Source of the DNA: Actinomadura chibensis NBRC 106107
Lineage (GTDB): Bacteria > Actinomycetota > Actinomycetes > Streptosporangiales > Streptosporangiaceae
Assembly: GCF_001552135.1 (NCBI RefSeq)
Contig: NZ_BCQP01000090.1
Coordinates: 1-36,083 of the forward strand
DNA: 36,083 nucleotides
Direction of reading: 5' to 3'
Shown here: one piece after another, positions 7,638-14,923 of the stretch
Layout of the letters: every line of letters starts with the position of its first letter
Position numbering within the stretch: the stretch's first letter is position 1
Notes under the pieces: model-generated
The model's input: only the letters and a program-made list of their open reading frames with translations
Told to the model about the DNA's origin: nothing
Database searches by the model: none
Program-made: the position numbers and the translations under genes

Positions 7638-8138
7638 TCAATCGGCGTCGGCACCGCTGTCGGTGTCGGCGCCGTGACGGTAGACGACGACCACGGGACG
7701 GCGCAGCCAGTCGCCGCCGTCGGCGTAGCCGGGCTTGTCGGTGGCGGCGACGGTGAGGTGGCGGGCGGGGTCGTCGGTGGGCTCGTCGTGCAGCGCGTTG
7801 TGGATCCCGGGGTCGAACGGCGCGCCGTCGGGGACGACCGTGGTGACGCCCACCTTGGCCAGGGCGTCGGTCACGCGCCGCCAGAGCGCCGGGTCGCCGT
7901 CGCGCGCGTGGTCGGCGATCCCGATGCAGGCCTCGATGAGAGCGCGCCGCTGCTCGGCGGCCCGGCCGTCCCGGTGGTCCCGTCCGTCGGCGATGCCGCG
8001 GTAGTCGACCTCCGTCCAGCCGTCACCGGACGGCGCCCGCCCGCGGCGGCGAAGGCCGCCGGGCAGCGCCTGCCCGGCCAGGGCGCCCGCCGCGCCGCCC
8101 AGGAGAAAAGCGATGATCGCGGTCCGCTGTGCCTTCAT
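7638..8138 (-). CDS. GrpE-like protein with N-terminal membrane anchor
   Basis: The product has 166 residues. Residues 7-25 form a hydrophobic, Ala/Gly-rich helix (TAIIAFLLGGAAGALAGQA), so the protein is probably membrane-bound with the rest in the cytoplasm. The C-terminal half resembles the beta domain of GrpE nucleotide-exchange factors: VVPDGAPFDPGIHNAL, then a GYADGGDWLRRPVVVVYR segment. The long N-terminal coiled coil of true GrpE is shortened. It is the last gene of the seven-gene operon and overlaps the preceding GrpE-like gene by ATGA. By family knowledge GrpE releases ADP from Hsp70; the obvious partner is the Hsp70-like protein encoded at 13612-14832. Confidence 0.8.
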   Translation of the reverse strand: MKAQRTAIIAFLLGGAAGALAGQALPGGLRRRGRAPSGDGWTEVDYRGIADGRDHRDGRAAEQRRALIEACIGIADHARDGDPALWRRVTDALAKVGVTTVVPDGAPFDPGIHNALHDEPTDDPARHLTVAATDKPGYADGGDWLRRPVVVVYRHGADTDSGADAD

Positions 8139-8533
8139 TCCCCGGCCTTCCTTCGAACTTCGCTCGGGTCTTCCGCCGGGCCCGCGCCGGCGACCCGGTA
8201 GACGTACACCTGCGCCCGGCGCAGCACCGTGCCGTCGGCGTCCACGTATCCGGCGAACTCGGTGCTGGCCACCGTCATGTCCTTGCGTGCGTCCGTGGTC
8301 TTCTCGCGGCCCAGCGCCTGGTGCGCCCGCTCGTCGAACGGCGCCCCGTCGGGCATGACCACCCGGACGCCGATCTCGGCCAGTCCCCGGTTGAGCCGCT
8401 CGAACAGCGCGGACCGGCCGTCCCGCAGGCGGTCCGCCATGTCCATGCAGACCGCCAGCAGGTGCCGGCGATCCGCACGGGCCCTCGCGGCCGAGACGTC
8501 CGGCTCCGGAGGCGCGCCCTCGCCGAGGGACAT
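8135..8533 (-). CDS. GrpE-like protein, soluble
   Basis: The product has 132 residues, no membrane segment, and the GrpE-type pattern: RRHLLAVCMDMADRL, then VVMPDGAPFDERAHQAL, a threonine-rich link and GYVDADGTVLRRAQVYVYR. It is a paralogue of its downstream neighbour, about 40 per cent alike by eye over the common part. It starts inside the stop of the dynamin-like gene (TGATG) and overlaps the next gene by four bases, so translation is coupled. Two GrpE-like factors for a single Hsp70-like gene suggest a soluble and a membrane-bound exchange factor. Confidence 0.8.
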   Translation of the reverse strand: MSLGEGAPPEPDVSAARARADRRHLLAVCMDMADRLRDGRSALFERLNRGLAEIGVRVVMPDGAPFDERAHQALGREKTTDARKDMTVASTEFAGYVDADGTVLRRAQVYVYRVAGAGPAEDPSEVRRKAGE

Positions 8534-10377
8534 CAGCCGGCCTCCAGTTCCCGGCGGAGCGCGGCCGCCCGCTCGGTGAGGTCGCGCAGCCGCGCCAGCG
8601 CCGCCCGCACCTGCCCGCGGTCGCGGGCGAGCGTCTCCTTGGCGGCGCGCAGGTCGTTCTGGTGCGCGGCGAGCTCGGCCTCAAGCCGCTCCCGCTGGTC
8701 CCGCACCCGGTCGGTGATCGCCTCGGCGAGCCGCTCGCCGAGGTCGTCGACGGTCGCCGAGATCCTCGGCGGGATCTCGGTGTTGAGCTCCACCACCAGC
8801 CGGTTGACGTACTTGGTGGCGTCGCCGCGGACCCGCCGCAGCTCCTCGCGCCGCTTGCGCCGTCCGCTGAGCAGCGCCAGCAGCCCGATCCCCGCGGCGA
8901 CCGGCAGCAGCAGCGTCTGGGTGAGCGCGCTCAGCCCCACCATGACCAGGGTGCCGGCGCCCCATCCCGGCATGACCCGCTCGATCACCGCCAGCGGCCC
9001 GTGCGAGTCGTCGGTGCTGGACTGCATCGCCGGCAGCGAGCGGAGCCGTTCCGGCAGCGTCAGGTCGCCGGTCACCTCCGCGTCGACGTCGGCGAACTCA
9101 CGGCCGATCTCGGCCGCGGTCTCCCGTATTCCGGCGGACGCGTTGTTCTGCAGTTCCATCCAGATTCCCTGGATGCCGGTCTCCAGGTCGCCGGGCAGCT
9201 CGCGGACCACCTCGGCGCCGCTGCTCACCGCGATCTTCTCCTCGGCGAGGGCACGCAGGTCGTTGACCGAGCGCTGGAAGCCCAGCCGCAGCCGCCGCTC
9301 CAGCTCGCGGGTCCGGCGCGCCAGCGTCCGCCGCCAGCGCGCGTCGGCGCCCTGCAGCTCCCGCAGCCGGTCGCGCCGGTCGCGGACCTCGCGCTCCAGG
9401 TCCGGATCGTGCTCGAGCGACCGCAGCCGCCGCTCCATCGCCGCCGCGAGCCGTTCGGCCTCCGGGACCGCCACGTGCAGGGCGTTGCCCAGCCGCACCT
9501 GCTGGGCGCGGGGCGCGACCCGTTCGGCGAGCATCGCGCGCAGCTCCCCGATGCCGGACGCCTCCTCAAGGCGGGCCGCCTTCTCCTCGTCCCCGGACCG
9601 GCGGGCGGCGATCGCCTCGATCCCGGCGCGGCTGCTCACCGCGTACCAGGGCGCGGAGGCGTACCGGGGGGCGTGCTCCGCGAGCAGCTTGCGGTTGCGC
9701 TCCAGGATCTCTCGCCAGTTGTCGTACTTGTCGATCTGGGTCAGGACGAACAGGACGGTCGCGATCCGCTCGGTGGCGCGGGTGAGGAACGTCAACTCGG
9801 ACCGGGTCAGCTCCATGGAGCCGTTGACGACGAAGACGAGCGCGTCCGCCCGGTTGAGCGCCGCCAAGGTGATCTGGGCGTGCCCGGAGACCAGGCCCCC
9901 GACGCCCGGCGTGTCGATGAGCACCAGCCCCGCGCGCAGCATCGGGGACGGCACGCCCACGCGGACGTGCTCGACGTCGTCGCGGCTCTCCTCGCCGGTC
10001 TCGGGATCGAGGGCGCCGTAGGCGGCGACCTCGTCAAGGGTGATGCGGAGGGGCTCCGGGCGCCCGGTCAGGACGGCCTCGGCCTGCGGCTCGGGCGCGT
10101 ACCCGACGGCCAGGTGGACGCTGGTGGCCACGTCCACCTCCACCGGCAGCAGGCCGGGGTGCCCGACCAGCGCGTTGATCAGCGAGCTCTTGCCGCGCTT
10201 CTTCTCGCCGACCACGACGATCCCGGCGGCGCCCGCGTCCGCGCGTCCGCTCTCGGCCCGGATGGCGTCGGCGGTCCGGTCCCGGGTGGCGGGGTCGCCC
10301 AGCGCGGCGACGGCGTCGGCGATGTCGCGGCACAGCGCCCGTACCCGGGCCGCGAGTGGATGCCGCATCTCGGTCAT
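8533..10377 (-). CDS. Dynamin-like membrane GTPase
   Basis: The protein has 614 residues. G1 is GEKKRGKSS (58-66), G2 lies in ATSVHLAVGY, G3 is DTPGVGG and G4 is TQID, a slight change from TKxD. The middle is a long coiled coil rich in Arg and Glu. Two hydrophobic stretches (GAGTLVMVGLSALTQTLLL and PVAAGIGLLALL) then form a membrane hairpin, followed by a second coiled coil. Bacterial dynamin-like proteins of this form bind and remodel membranes. It is paralogous to the convergent gene 5658-7622. The ATG at 10377 overlaps the stop of the previous gene by four bases. MRHP at 10368 is a possible start as well. Confidence 0.88.
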   Translation of the reverse strand: MTEMRHPLAARVRALCRDIADAVAALGDPATRDRTADAIRAESGRADAGAAGIVVVGEKKRGKSSLINALVGHPGLLPVEVDVATSVHLAVGYAPEPQAEAVLTGRPEPLRITLDEVAAYGALDPETGEESRDDVEHVRVGVPSPMLRAGLVLIDTPGVGGLVSGHAQITLAALNRADALVFVVNGSMELTRSELTFLTRATERIATVLFVLTQIDKYDNWREILERNRKLLAEHAPRYASAPWYAVSSRAGIEAIAARRSGDEEKAARLEEASGIGELRAMLAERVAPRAQQVRLGNALHVAVPEAERLAAAMERRLRSLEHDPDLEREVRDRRDRLRELQGADARWRRTLARRTRELERRLRLGFQRSVNDLRALAEEKIAVSSGAEVVRELPGDLETGIQGIWMELQNNASAGIRETAAEIGREFADVDAEVTGDLTLPERLRSLPAMQSSTDDSHGPLAVIERVMPGWGAGTLVMVGLSALTQTLLLPVAAGIGLLALLSGRRKRREELRRVRGDATKYVNRLVVELNTEIPPRISATVDDLGERLAEAITDRVRDQRERLEAELAAHQNDLRAAKETLARDRGQVRAALARLRDLTERAAALRRELEAG

Positions 10378-11642
10378 GGGCTCTCCCCCCAGGGGTCGCC
10401 GTCGTCGGCGGAGTTGCGGCGCGGTGGGAGTTCGGGCCTCGGCACCGGCTTCCGCGGGGGCCCGGCCCTCCGCGCGGACCGGTCGCGACCATCCTCGGAA
10501 CCGGAGCCGGAGCCGGGCCCGAGACCGGAGGCGGCGCCGGTCTCCGCGAGCCCCAGCCGCCGCTGGATCCTGTTGAGTTCCCACCTGGCGTCCTCGGCCC
10601 TGCGGTGGGCCTCGCGGGCGTCCTCCAGGGCTTGGTCGTAGCGCTCCCGCGCGTCGCGGAGCCCGGCGCGTTCCTCCTCGCTGAGCCACGCGGCCTCCTC
10701 CGCGCGCCGCTGCGCCGCCGCCGGGTCGCCGCCGAAGCCCAGATCCTCCCGCGGCTCGGCGTCGTCACCGCGGGAGAAGGGATTGCCGATGCGATCGGCC
10801 ACGCCTCCGACGAGTCCCTTCAGGTCCCGGGAGAAGCCGTCACGGCGAGGTTCCCGGGGAGGACGCCTGGGTTGGTGCTGGGCGGCGCGGGGCGGGACCG
10901 GCCGACGCGGCGCCGGACCGGATGAAGGCGGCGGCGGGGGCGGGGGCCTCGGGACGGTCCGCTCCCGCTCGATGCCTTCGACGCACACGTGGGTGAGGTT
11001 CTCGCTCAGCCGTTCCGTCGCCTTCCACCAGCCCGTGGCGAGGGCGAAGTCGGCGGTCGTGACGGCCGCCCTGTCCCAGACGGCGTCCGCCCAGCTCGCG
11101 GGGACCTGGACCAGGGCGTTCCGCTCCACGTGAAGCGTTCCCCGGACCTCTTTCCCGGCGGGCGACGCCCACGGGGCGGGTTCGGGCGTGGTCCGCTCCA
11201 GGCCGAACCTGCCCTGCGGAAGCATCCAGACGGGTTCCATGAACCGCTTGTACACAGCCCCCGCCCACACCGGGAAGTTCTCGGTCAGCTCCGCCAGCGG
11301 CGGCAGTTCCCCGGTGAAGCGGCCCGCGCCGTACCAGCCGACGAAGCAGTAGAGCTCGCGCTCCCCCTGCTGCTCGATGTACAGGGAGTCGCTGAGGAGA
11401 CGGGCCCGGCAGGCGACGCCGACCAGCGTGCCGCCCGTACCGCTCCCGCCGCGCGCCAGCAGGAAGCGGGGGGCCTGCCGGTTCTCGTCCCCGACCCAGC
11501 GGGTCAGGCCCCTCCCCCCGTCGATCACGTCGGTCATGGCGCGCTCGGCCCAGCCGTCGAGCGGCACGTCGGCGGGCCAGGCGCGCCGCCACTGGTCGAC
11601 CAGGTGGGTGCGGCCGTAGACGACCGGCGACCACTGGATCAT
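10374..11642 (-). CDS. Putative GTPase-associated protein (GAP1-like)
   Basis: The product has 422 residues. Residues 1-235 look like a globular domain with many Trp residues (QWSPVVYGRTHLVDQWRRAW at the start, RARLLSDSLYIEQQGERELYCFVGWYGAG in the middle). A proline run and basic linker follow (about 240-290), then a helical, Glu/Arg-rich coiled coil (about 315-380) and a Pro/Ser tail. I recognise no catalytic motif. Position directly behind a GTPase pair, with ATGA overlaps on both sides, is what is expected of the GTPase-associated proteins found with double-GTPase systems in actinobacteria; I recall such families but cannot confirm the match here. It could be an adaptor linking the soluble GTPases to the membrane GTPase. 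Confidence 0.6.
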   Translation of the reverse strand: MIQWSPVVYGRTHLVDQWRRAWPADVPLDGWAERAMTDVIDGGRGLTRWVGDENRQAPRFLLARGGSGTGGTLVGVACRARLLSDSLYIEQQGERELYCFVGWYGAGRFTGELPPLAELTENFPVWAGAVYKRFMEPVWMLPQGRFGLERTTPEPAPWASPAGKEVRGTLHVERNALVQVPASWADAVWDRAAVTTADFALATGWWKATERLSENLTHVCVEGIERERTVPRPPPPPPPSSGPAPRRPVPPRAAQHQPRRPPREPRRDGFSRDLKGLVGGVADRIGNPFSRGDDAEPREDLGFGGDPAAAQRRAEEAAWLSEEERAGLRDARERYDQALEDAREAHRRAEDARWELNRIQRRLGLAETGAASGLGPGSGSGSEDGRDRSARRAGPPRKPVPRPELPPRRNSADDGDPWGESP

Positions 11643-12682
11643 TTGACCTCCTCCCCGTCCCTGATGATCGGGAGCCGGTCCAGCTCGCCCATGAGCTGCG
11701 CGGCGCGCTGCTGGGCGGTGCCGAGGTCCTTGCGCAGGCCGCTGATCTCGTCGTCGGCGAAGTCGATCTCGCCGCTCTTGCGCCTGATCCGGTCACCGCG
11801 GAAGTGCCTGCGGAAGCCGGTGTTCAGCTCCTCCAGCTCTTTGCGCGCCTGGGCCTGACCCGCCCGCAGGCCCTCCAGGTTCTGCTGGTCGAAGGCGATC
11901 TGCTCGGTCAGGTAGTGCATCAGGGAGAAGATCAGCGGTTTGTGGACGAAGATCGGCTTCACCTTGCTGCGGTCCACCGCGGTGCCCGCGTCCAGGCCGA
12001 ACTCGCCGAGCTGGACGGGGCAGATCATCGCGGTGACGCCGTCGTAGTAGGCGAAGGGCACCAGGTCCCGCATGTTCTTGATCATCATGCGCATGGCGTC
12101 CTGCCGCGACAGCCCGCTGGTCTCCGCCAGCACGTCGCTCTTGGTGATGATCACGACCAGCGACGGCCGCGGCCGGCCCTCGTCCCTGGACCTCTGGAAC
12201 AGGTCCAGGATGGCGCGGCCGATCACGGCGATGCTCATCGGCCCGACCGCCTGCATCGGCGGGCAGCCGTTCTTCACCCAGTCGCCGACGTGCCTGCCGT
12301 CCAGGACGAGATAGATGCTGTTGGACTCGGCGAGCCGGGCCCGGAGCATCCCGATGTCCTCGTGGGCGCCCGCCTTCCGGCCGGACTCGGTCCCCGCGCC
12401 GCCGCGGAAGTCCACGAAGTCCAGGTGCAGCAGGGCCTCAAGACCGTAGTTGAAGACCATCTCGTACGACGTCGGCTTCTCGGGGGTCGGCGGCGGCAGC
12501 TCGCCGTGCTGGAGCAGCGTCCCCCAGGCCTCCATCAGGTCGAGGTGGTCGTCCGGGTCCTGCGTGAACAGGTGGTATCCGTGCACGCCGGACGCGAGCA
12601 TCGCGTACATGCCATGCATCAGGGTCGTCTTGCCGGAGCCGGTCGCTCCCAGCATGGTCAGCTTGATCTCCGGGATCTTCAT
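11639..12682 (-). CDS. Ras-like/TRAFAC GTPase of the double-GTPase type, second of pair
   Basis: The product has 347 residues. G1 is GATGSGKTT (12-20) in a near N-terminal Rossmann-like start (KLTMLGATGSGKTTLMHGMY). The G3 position reads VDFRGG instead of DxPG, and G4 reads TKSD in SLVVIITKSDVL. The C-terminal 90 residues form a helical coiled coil. The same pattern of DxRGG is seen in the next gene upstream, so the two arose by duplication. This resembles the double-GTPase families of computationally described actinobacterial conflict systems. It overlaps the following gene by four bases and lies 21 bases after the preceding one. ATG at 12682 has a GAGGAG a few bases upstream. Confidence 0.75.
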   Translation of the reverse strand: MKIPEIKLTMLGATGSGKTTLMHGMYAMLASGVHGYHLFTQDPDDHLDLMEAWGTLLQHGELPPPTPEKPTSYEMVFNYGLEALLHLDFVDFRGGAGTESGRKAGAHEDIGMLRARLAESNSIYLVLDGRHVGDWVKNGCPPMQAVGPMSIAVIGRAILDLFQRSRDEGRPRPSLVVIITKSDVLAETSGLSRQDAMRMMIKNMRDLVPFAYYDGVTAMICPVQLGEFGLDAGTAVDRSKVKPIFVHKPLIFSLMHYLTEQIAFDQQNLEGLRAGQAQARKELEELNTGFRRHFRGDRIRRKSGEIDFADDEISGLRKDLGTAQQRAAQLMGELDRLPIIRDGEEVK

Positions 12683-12703
12683 GGGTGCTCTCCTCGGGCT
12701 CGG

Positions 12704-13618
12704 TCAGGAATCGTCGGCGAGGTCGAAGGCCCGCTCGATGACCGCCTGCAGCCGCTCGCTGGGCTCCACGAGCGGCTGGAGGCGGGCCAGCTCCTCCCGG
12801 GCCTGCCGGAAGTCGCGCTGGGCGAGCTCGGCGAAGGACGGCTCGCCCTTGAACCAGCTGGTGACGCGGTCGCCGATCGTGTCCCTGGCCGCCAGGTTCT
12901 CGGCGCGCTCGGAATACGCGCGCACGAGCGCGTCCAGCGTGTGGACCCTGCTGAGGAGGCCGACGCACAGGCAGGTCAGGACGGGCAGCTCCAGGTTGAC
13001 CGGGCTCGGACCGCACGACACCCCGACCATCGCGCCGAGCGCGGACGGCGACCGGTTGACCCCTTCCAGGAACTGCTGGAAGGGGGCGCTGAGTTGGCTC
13101 GCCGTCTCGTCGGTCAGCGCGACCAGATCGCACTTGGTGAAGACCACCAGGACCGGGAGGAGCCCGTCGTCGTCGCCCCTGCGGGCGACCGCCCGCATGA
13201 CGTGGGTGACGAGGGTGGCGGCCTCCGTGGCGGCGACCGGCGCCGTCGCGAGGCGCTGGGCGTCGGCGAACAGCACGATCGCGTCGGCGTCGTCCAGGTC
13301 GGCGTGGAGTTCGCGGGCCTGCGCGCTGTCGGCGCCCTTCTCCCGCAGCGCGCCGCCCCGGTAGTCGCGCCAGGTGAAGGGGAAGACGTCGGTGCCCTTG
13401 TGCTGCAGGACGAGGTCGTAGCTGGCCCGCTGGTGGCTCACGTCGGGGTAGCGGCCGCGGCGGATGGCGTCCGCGGCGTCCGACAGCGCCCGGTGGTGGT
13501 AGGGGTCCGCGGTGCGGAGCGTGAAGCCCTCGACGCCCGCGCGCATCGTGTCGTACATGAGCGAGACGTAGGTGGTCTTTCCGGCCGAGGTGTGGCCGAG
13601 CATGACGATTTTCACCAT
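12704..13618 (-). CDS. Ras-like/TRAFAC GTPase of the double-GTPase type, first of pair
   Basis: The product has 304 residues. G1 is GHTSAGKTT (8-16) after MVKIVML, G3 is replaced by RDYRGG, and G4 is TKCD in VLVVFTKCDLVAL. A GTPase core of about 230 residues is followed by a short helical tail. The paired Tyr-Arg-Gly-Gly and Phe-Arg-Gly-Gly motifs link it to the next gene. Start ATG at 13618 overlaps the end of the Hsp70-like gene by seven bases, with the GGAG of that gene's last codons acting as ribosome-binding site. By analogy with small GTPases it is a switch that probably acts together with its paralogue. Confidence 0.75.
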   Translation of the reverse strand: MVKIVMLGHTSAGKTTYVSLMYDTMRAGVEGFTLRTADPYHHRALSDAADAIRRGRYPDVSHQRASYDLVLQHKGTDVFPFTWRDYRGGALREKGADSAQARELHADLDDADAIVLFADAQRLATAPVAATEAATLVTHVMRAVARRGDDDGLLPVLVVFTKCDLVALTDETASQLSAPFQQFLEGVNRSPSALGAMVGVSCGPSPVNLELPVLTCLCVGLLSRVHTLDALVRAYSERAENLAARDTIGDRVTSWFKGEPSFAELAQRDFRQAREELARLQPLVEPSERLQAVIERAFDLADDS

Positions 13619-14832
13619 TCCTCCGGCAGGAATCCGTCTGGGTCAGGGTCGATCCACAGGGGTTTCGCCTCGGCCGTGCCACCGTCCGAGGAGGCCGGTG
13701 GTGGCGGGGATGGAGGCGGAGGCGTTTCGTGGACGGGTTCGAGCAGCGCGCCGTGGGCGACGGAGGACTTGGGGTCGGGCGCCATGAGCGGAAGGGCTCC
13801 GAAGGTCTCCGCGATCAGTTCGGCGACCCTCGGGACCCGGCTGGATCCGCCCGCGAGCGCGACCGCGGCCAGGTCGGACGGGTCCAGGCCCGCACCGGTC
13901 ACGGTGGCCCGCAGCAGGTCGGCGGTGCGCCGCAGATCGGCCTCGATGATCTCGGTGAACTCGCGCCGGGTGACGCGGAAGGTCGCCGGGAAGCCGGGGA
14001 TCGCGAGGTCCACGGTGACGCGGCGGGACAGGGCCTGTTTCGCCTCGGTGATGTCGCGTCGCAGCATGACGCGGGCGCGGCGGGCGGGCGGGCCGCCGAC
14101 CGCGGGGTCCAGGGCGTCGAAGGCGTCGGGGTCGCGGTCGGCGGCGCGTTCGGCCAGCAGTTCGAGCAGGCGCTCGTCGAAGTCCTCGCCGCCCAGCGCG
14201 GGGTCTCCGCCGGGCTCGCCGACGAGGACGAACCCCGCGCCCGCGCGCTGAACGACCGCGGTGTCGAAGGTGCCCCCGCCGAGGTCGTACACCGCCAGGT
14301 ACGCGCCGTCGGGCAGGTCGAGCCGGGACGCGGCCCGGCATTCGGCGGCCGCGCAGCCGACCACGTAGTGCGCCGCCGCGGCGATGGGCTCGGCGACCAG
14401 GCGCACCGTGCCCAGCCCCGCCGCGGCAGCGGCCTTCCGCAGCGCCGCGAGCTGGTCGTCGCACCAGCCGGCCGGATGGGTGAGGGTGGTCTCCGCGGGC
14501 TCGGCGCCGCCGTGCGCCGCGCGCGCCTCGGCCGCGGCCCGGCCGAGCACGGCGGCCACGAGATCGGTGGTGGCGACGGTGCGTCCGCCGAGCCTGACCT
14601 TGGGTCCGGCGACCAGCGCCCGTTTGGGCAGCCGGACCGCGCTCTCGGGCTCGTGCCGGGCACGCTGGAGGGCCTCCGGGCCGGTGAGCAGCGCGCCGCC
14701 GTCCTCCATCGCGACGGTGGACGGCAGATAGCGGCTGTTGGCGATCTCGACCGGCACGACGTTCCCGTCCACCGCCGTCACGGCGGTGGTGAAGCTGGTC
14801 CCGAAGTCGATCGCCAGCGTCCAGCGCCCCAT
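13612..14832 (-). CDS. Hsp70-family protein, ATPase domain only
   Basis: The product has 406 residues, about two thirds of a true DnaK. It carries the Hsp70/actin ATPase signatures: phosphate-1 IDFGTSFT (8-15), phosphate-2 VYDLGGGTFD (181-190) and adenosine AVALAGGSSRVP (323-334). The substrate-binding domain is missing; after residue 370 comes a Pro/Ser linker and a short acidic tail. So it probably acts as a nucleotide-dependent switch rather than a general folding chaperone. ATG at 14832 has GGGGGAGA five bases upstream. It is the first gene of the seven-gene operon that also holds two GrpE-like genes; no DnaJ is present in the window. The promoter element is at 14866-14910. Confidence 0.88.
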   Translation of the reverse strand: MGRWTLAIDFGTSFTTAVTAVDGNVVPVEIANSRYLPSTVAMEDGGALLTGPEALQRARHEPESAVRLPKRALVAGPKVRLGGRTVATTDLVAAVLGRAAAEARAAHGGAEPAETTLTHPAGWCDDQLAALRKAAAAAGLGTVRLVAEPIAAAAHYVVGCAAAECRAASRLDLPDGAYLAVYDLGGGTFDTAVVQRAGAGFVLVGEPGGDPALGGEDFDERLLELLAERAADRDPDAFDALDPAVGGPPARRARVMLRRDITEAKQALSRRVTVDLAIPGFPATFRVTRREFTEIIEADLRRTADLLRATVTGAGLDPSDLAAVALAGGSSRVPRVAELIAETFGALPLMAPDPKSSVAHGALLEPVHETPPPPSPPPPASSDGGTAEAKPLWIDPDPDGFLPEEW

Positions 14833-14865
14833 GCGGCTCTCCCCCACGTCGCCCGTCCTCGGCTT

Positions 14866-14910
14866 CTTGGACGGGCCGTGCCGCGGATTTCATGCAGGGA
14901 GTCTGGAATC
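14866..14910 (-). promoter_or_regulatory. Shared promoter element upstream of the Hsp70/GTPase operon
   Basis: The minus strand reads GATTCCAG (14910-14903), TGCATGAAAT from 14896, and CGTCCAAG (14873-14866), with 19 bases between TGCA and CGTCCAAG. It matches the element before the 3047-4528 GTPase in all three blocks and the one before 5658 in two. The Hsp70 ATG is 34 bases beyond. It lies in the 91-base gap behind the cyclase-like gene, so the operon has its own promoter. Confidence 0.6.
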
Positions 14911-14923
14911 GGCCAAAGACCCC

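Noticed and set aside
8662..10641. A 659-codon plus-strand frame
   Set aside because: It is antisense to the dynamin-like gene, whose GTPase motifs are intact. The frame is low-complexity and has no ribosome-binding site.
11804..14251. An 815-codon plus-strand frame
   Set aside because: It is antisense to the two soluble GTPases and the Hsp70-like gene and is rich in Arg, Gly and Val repeats without any domain.
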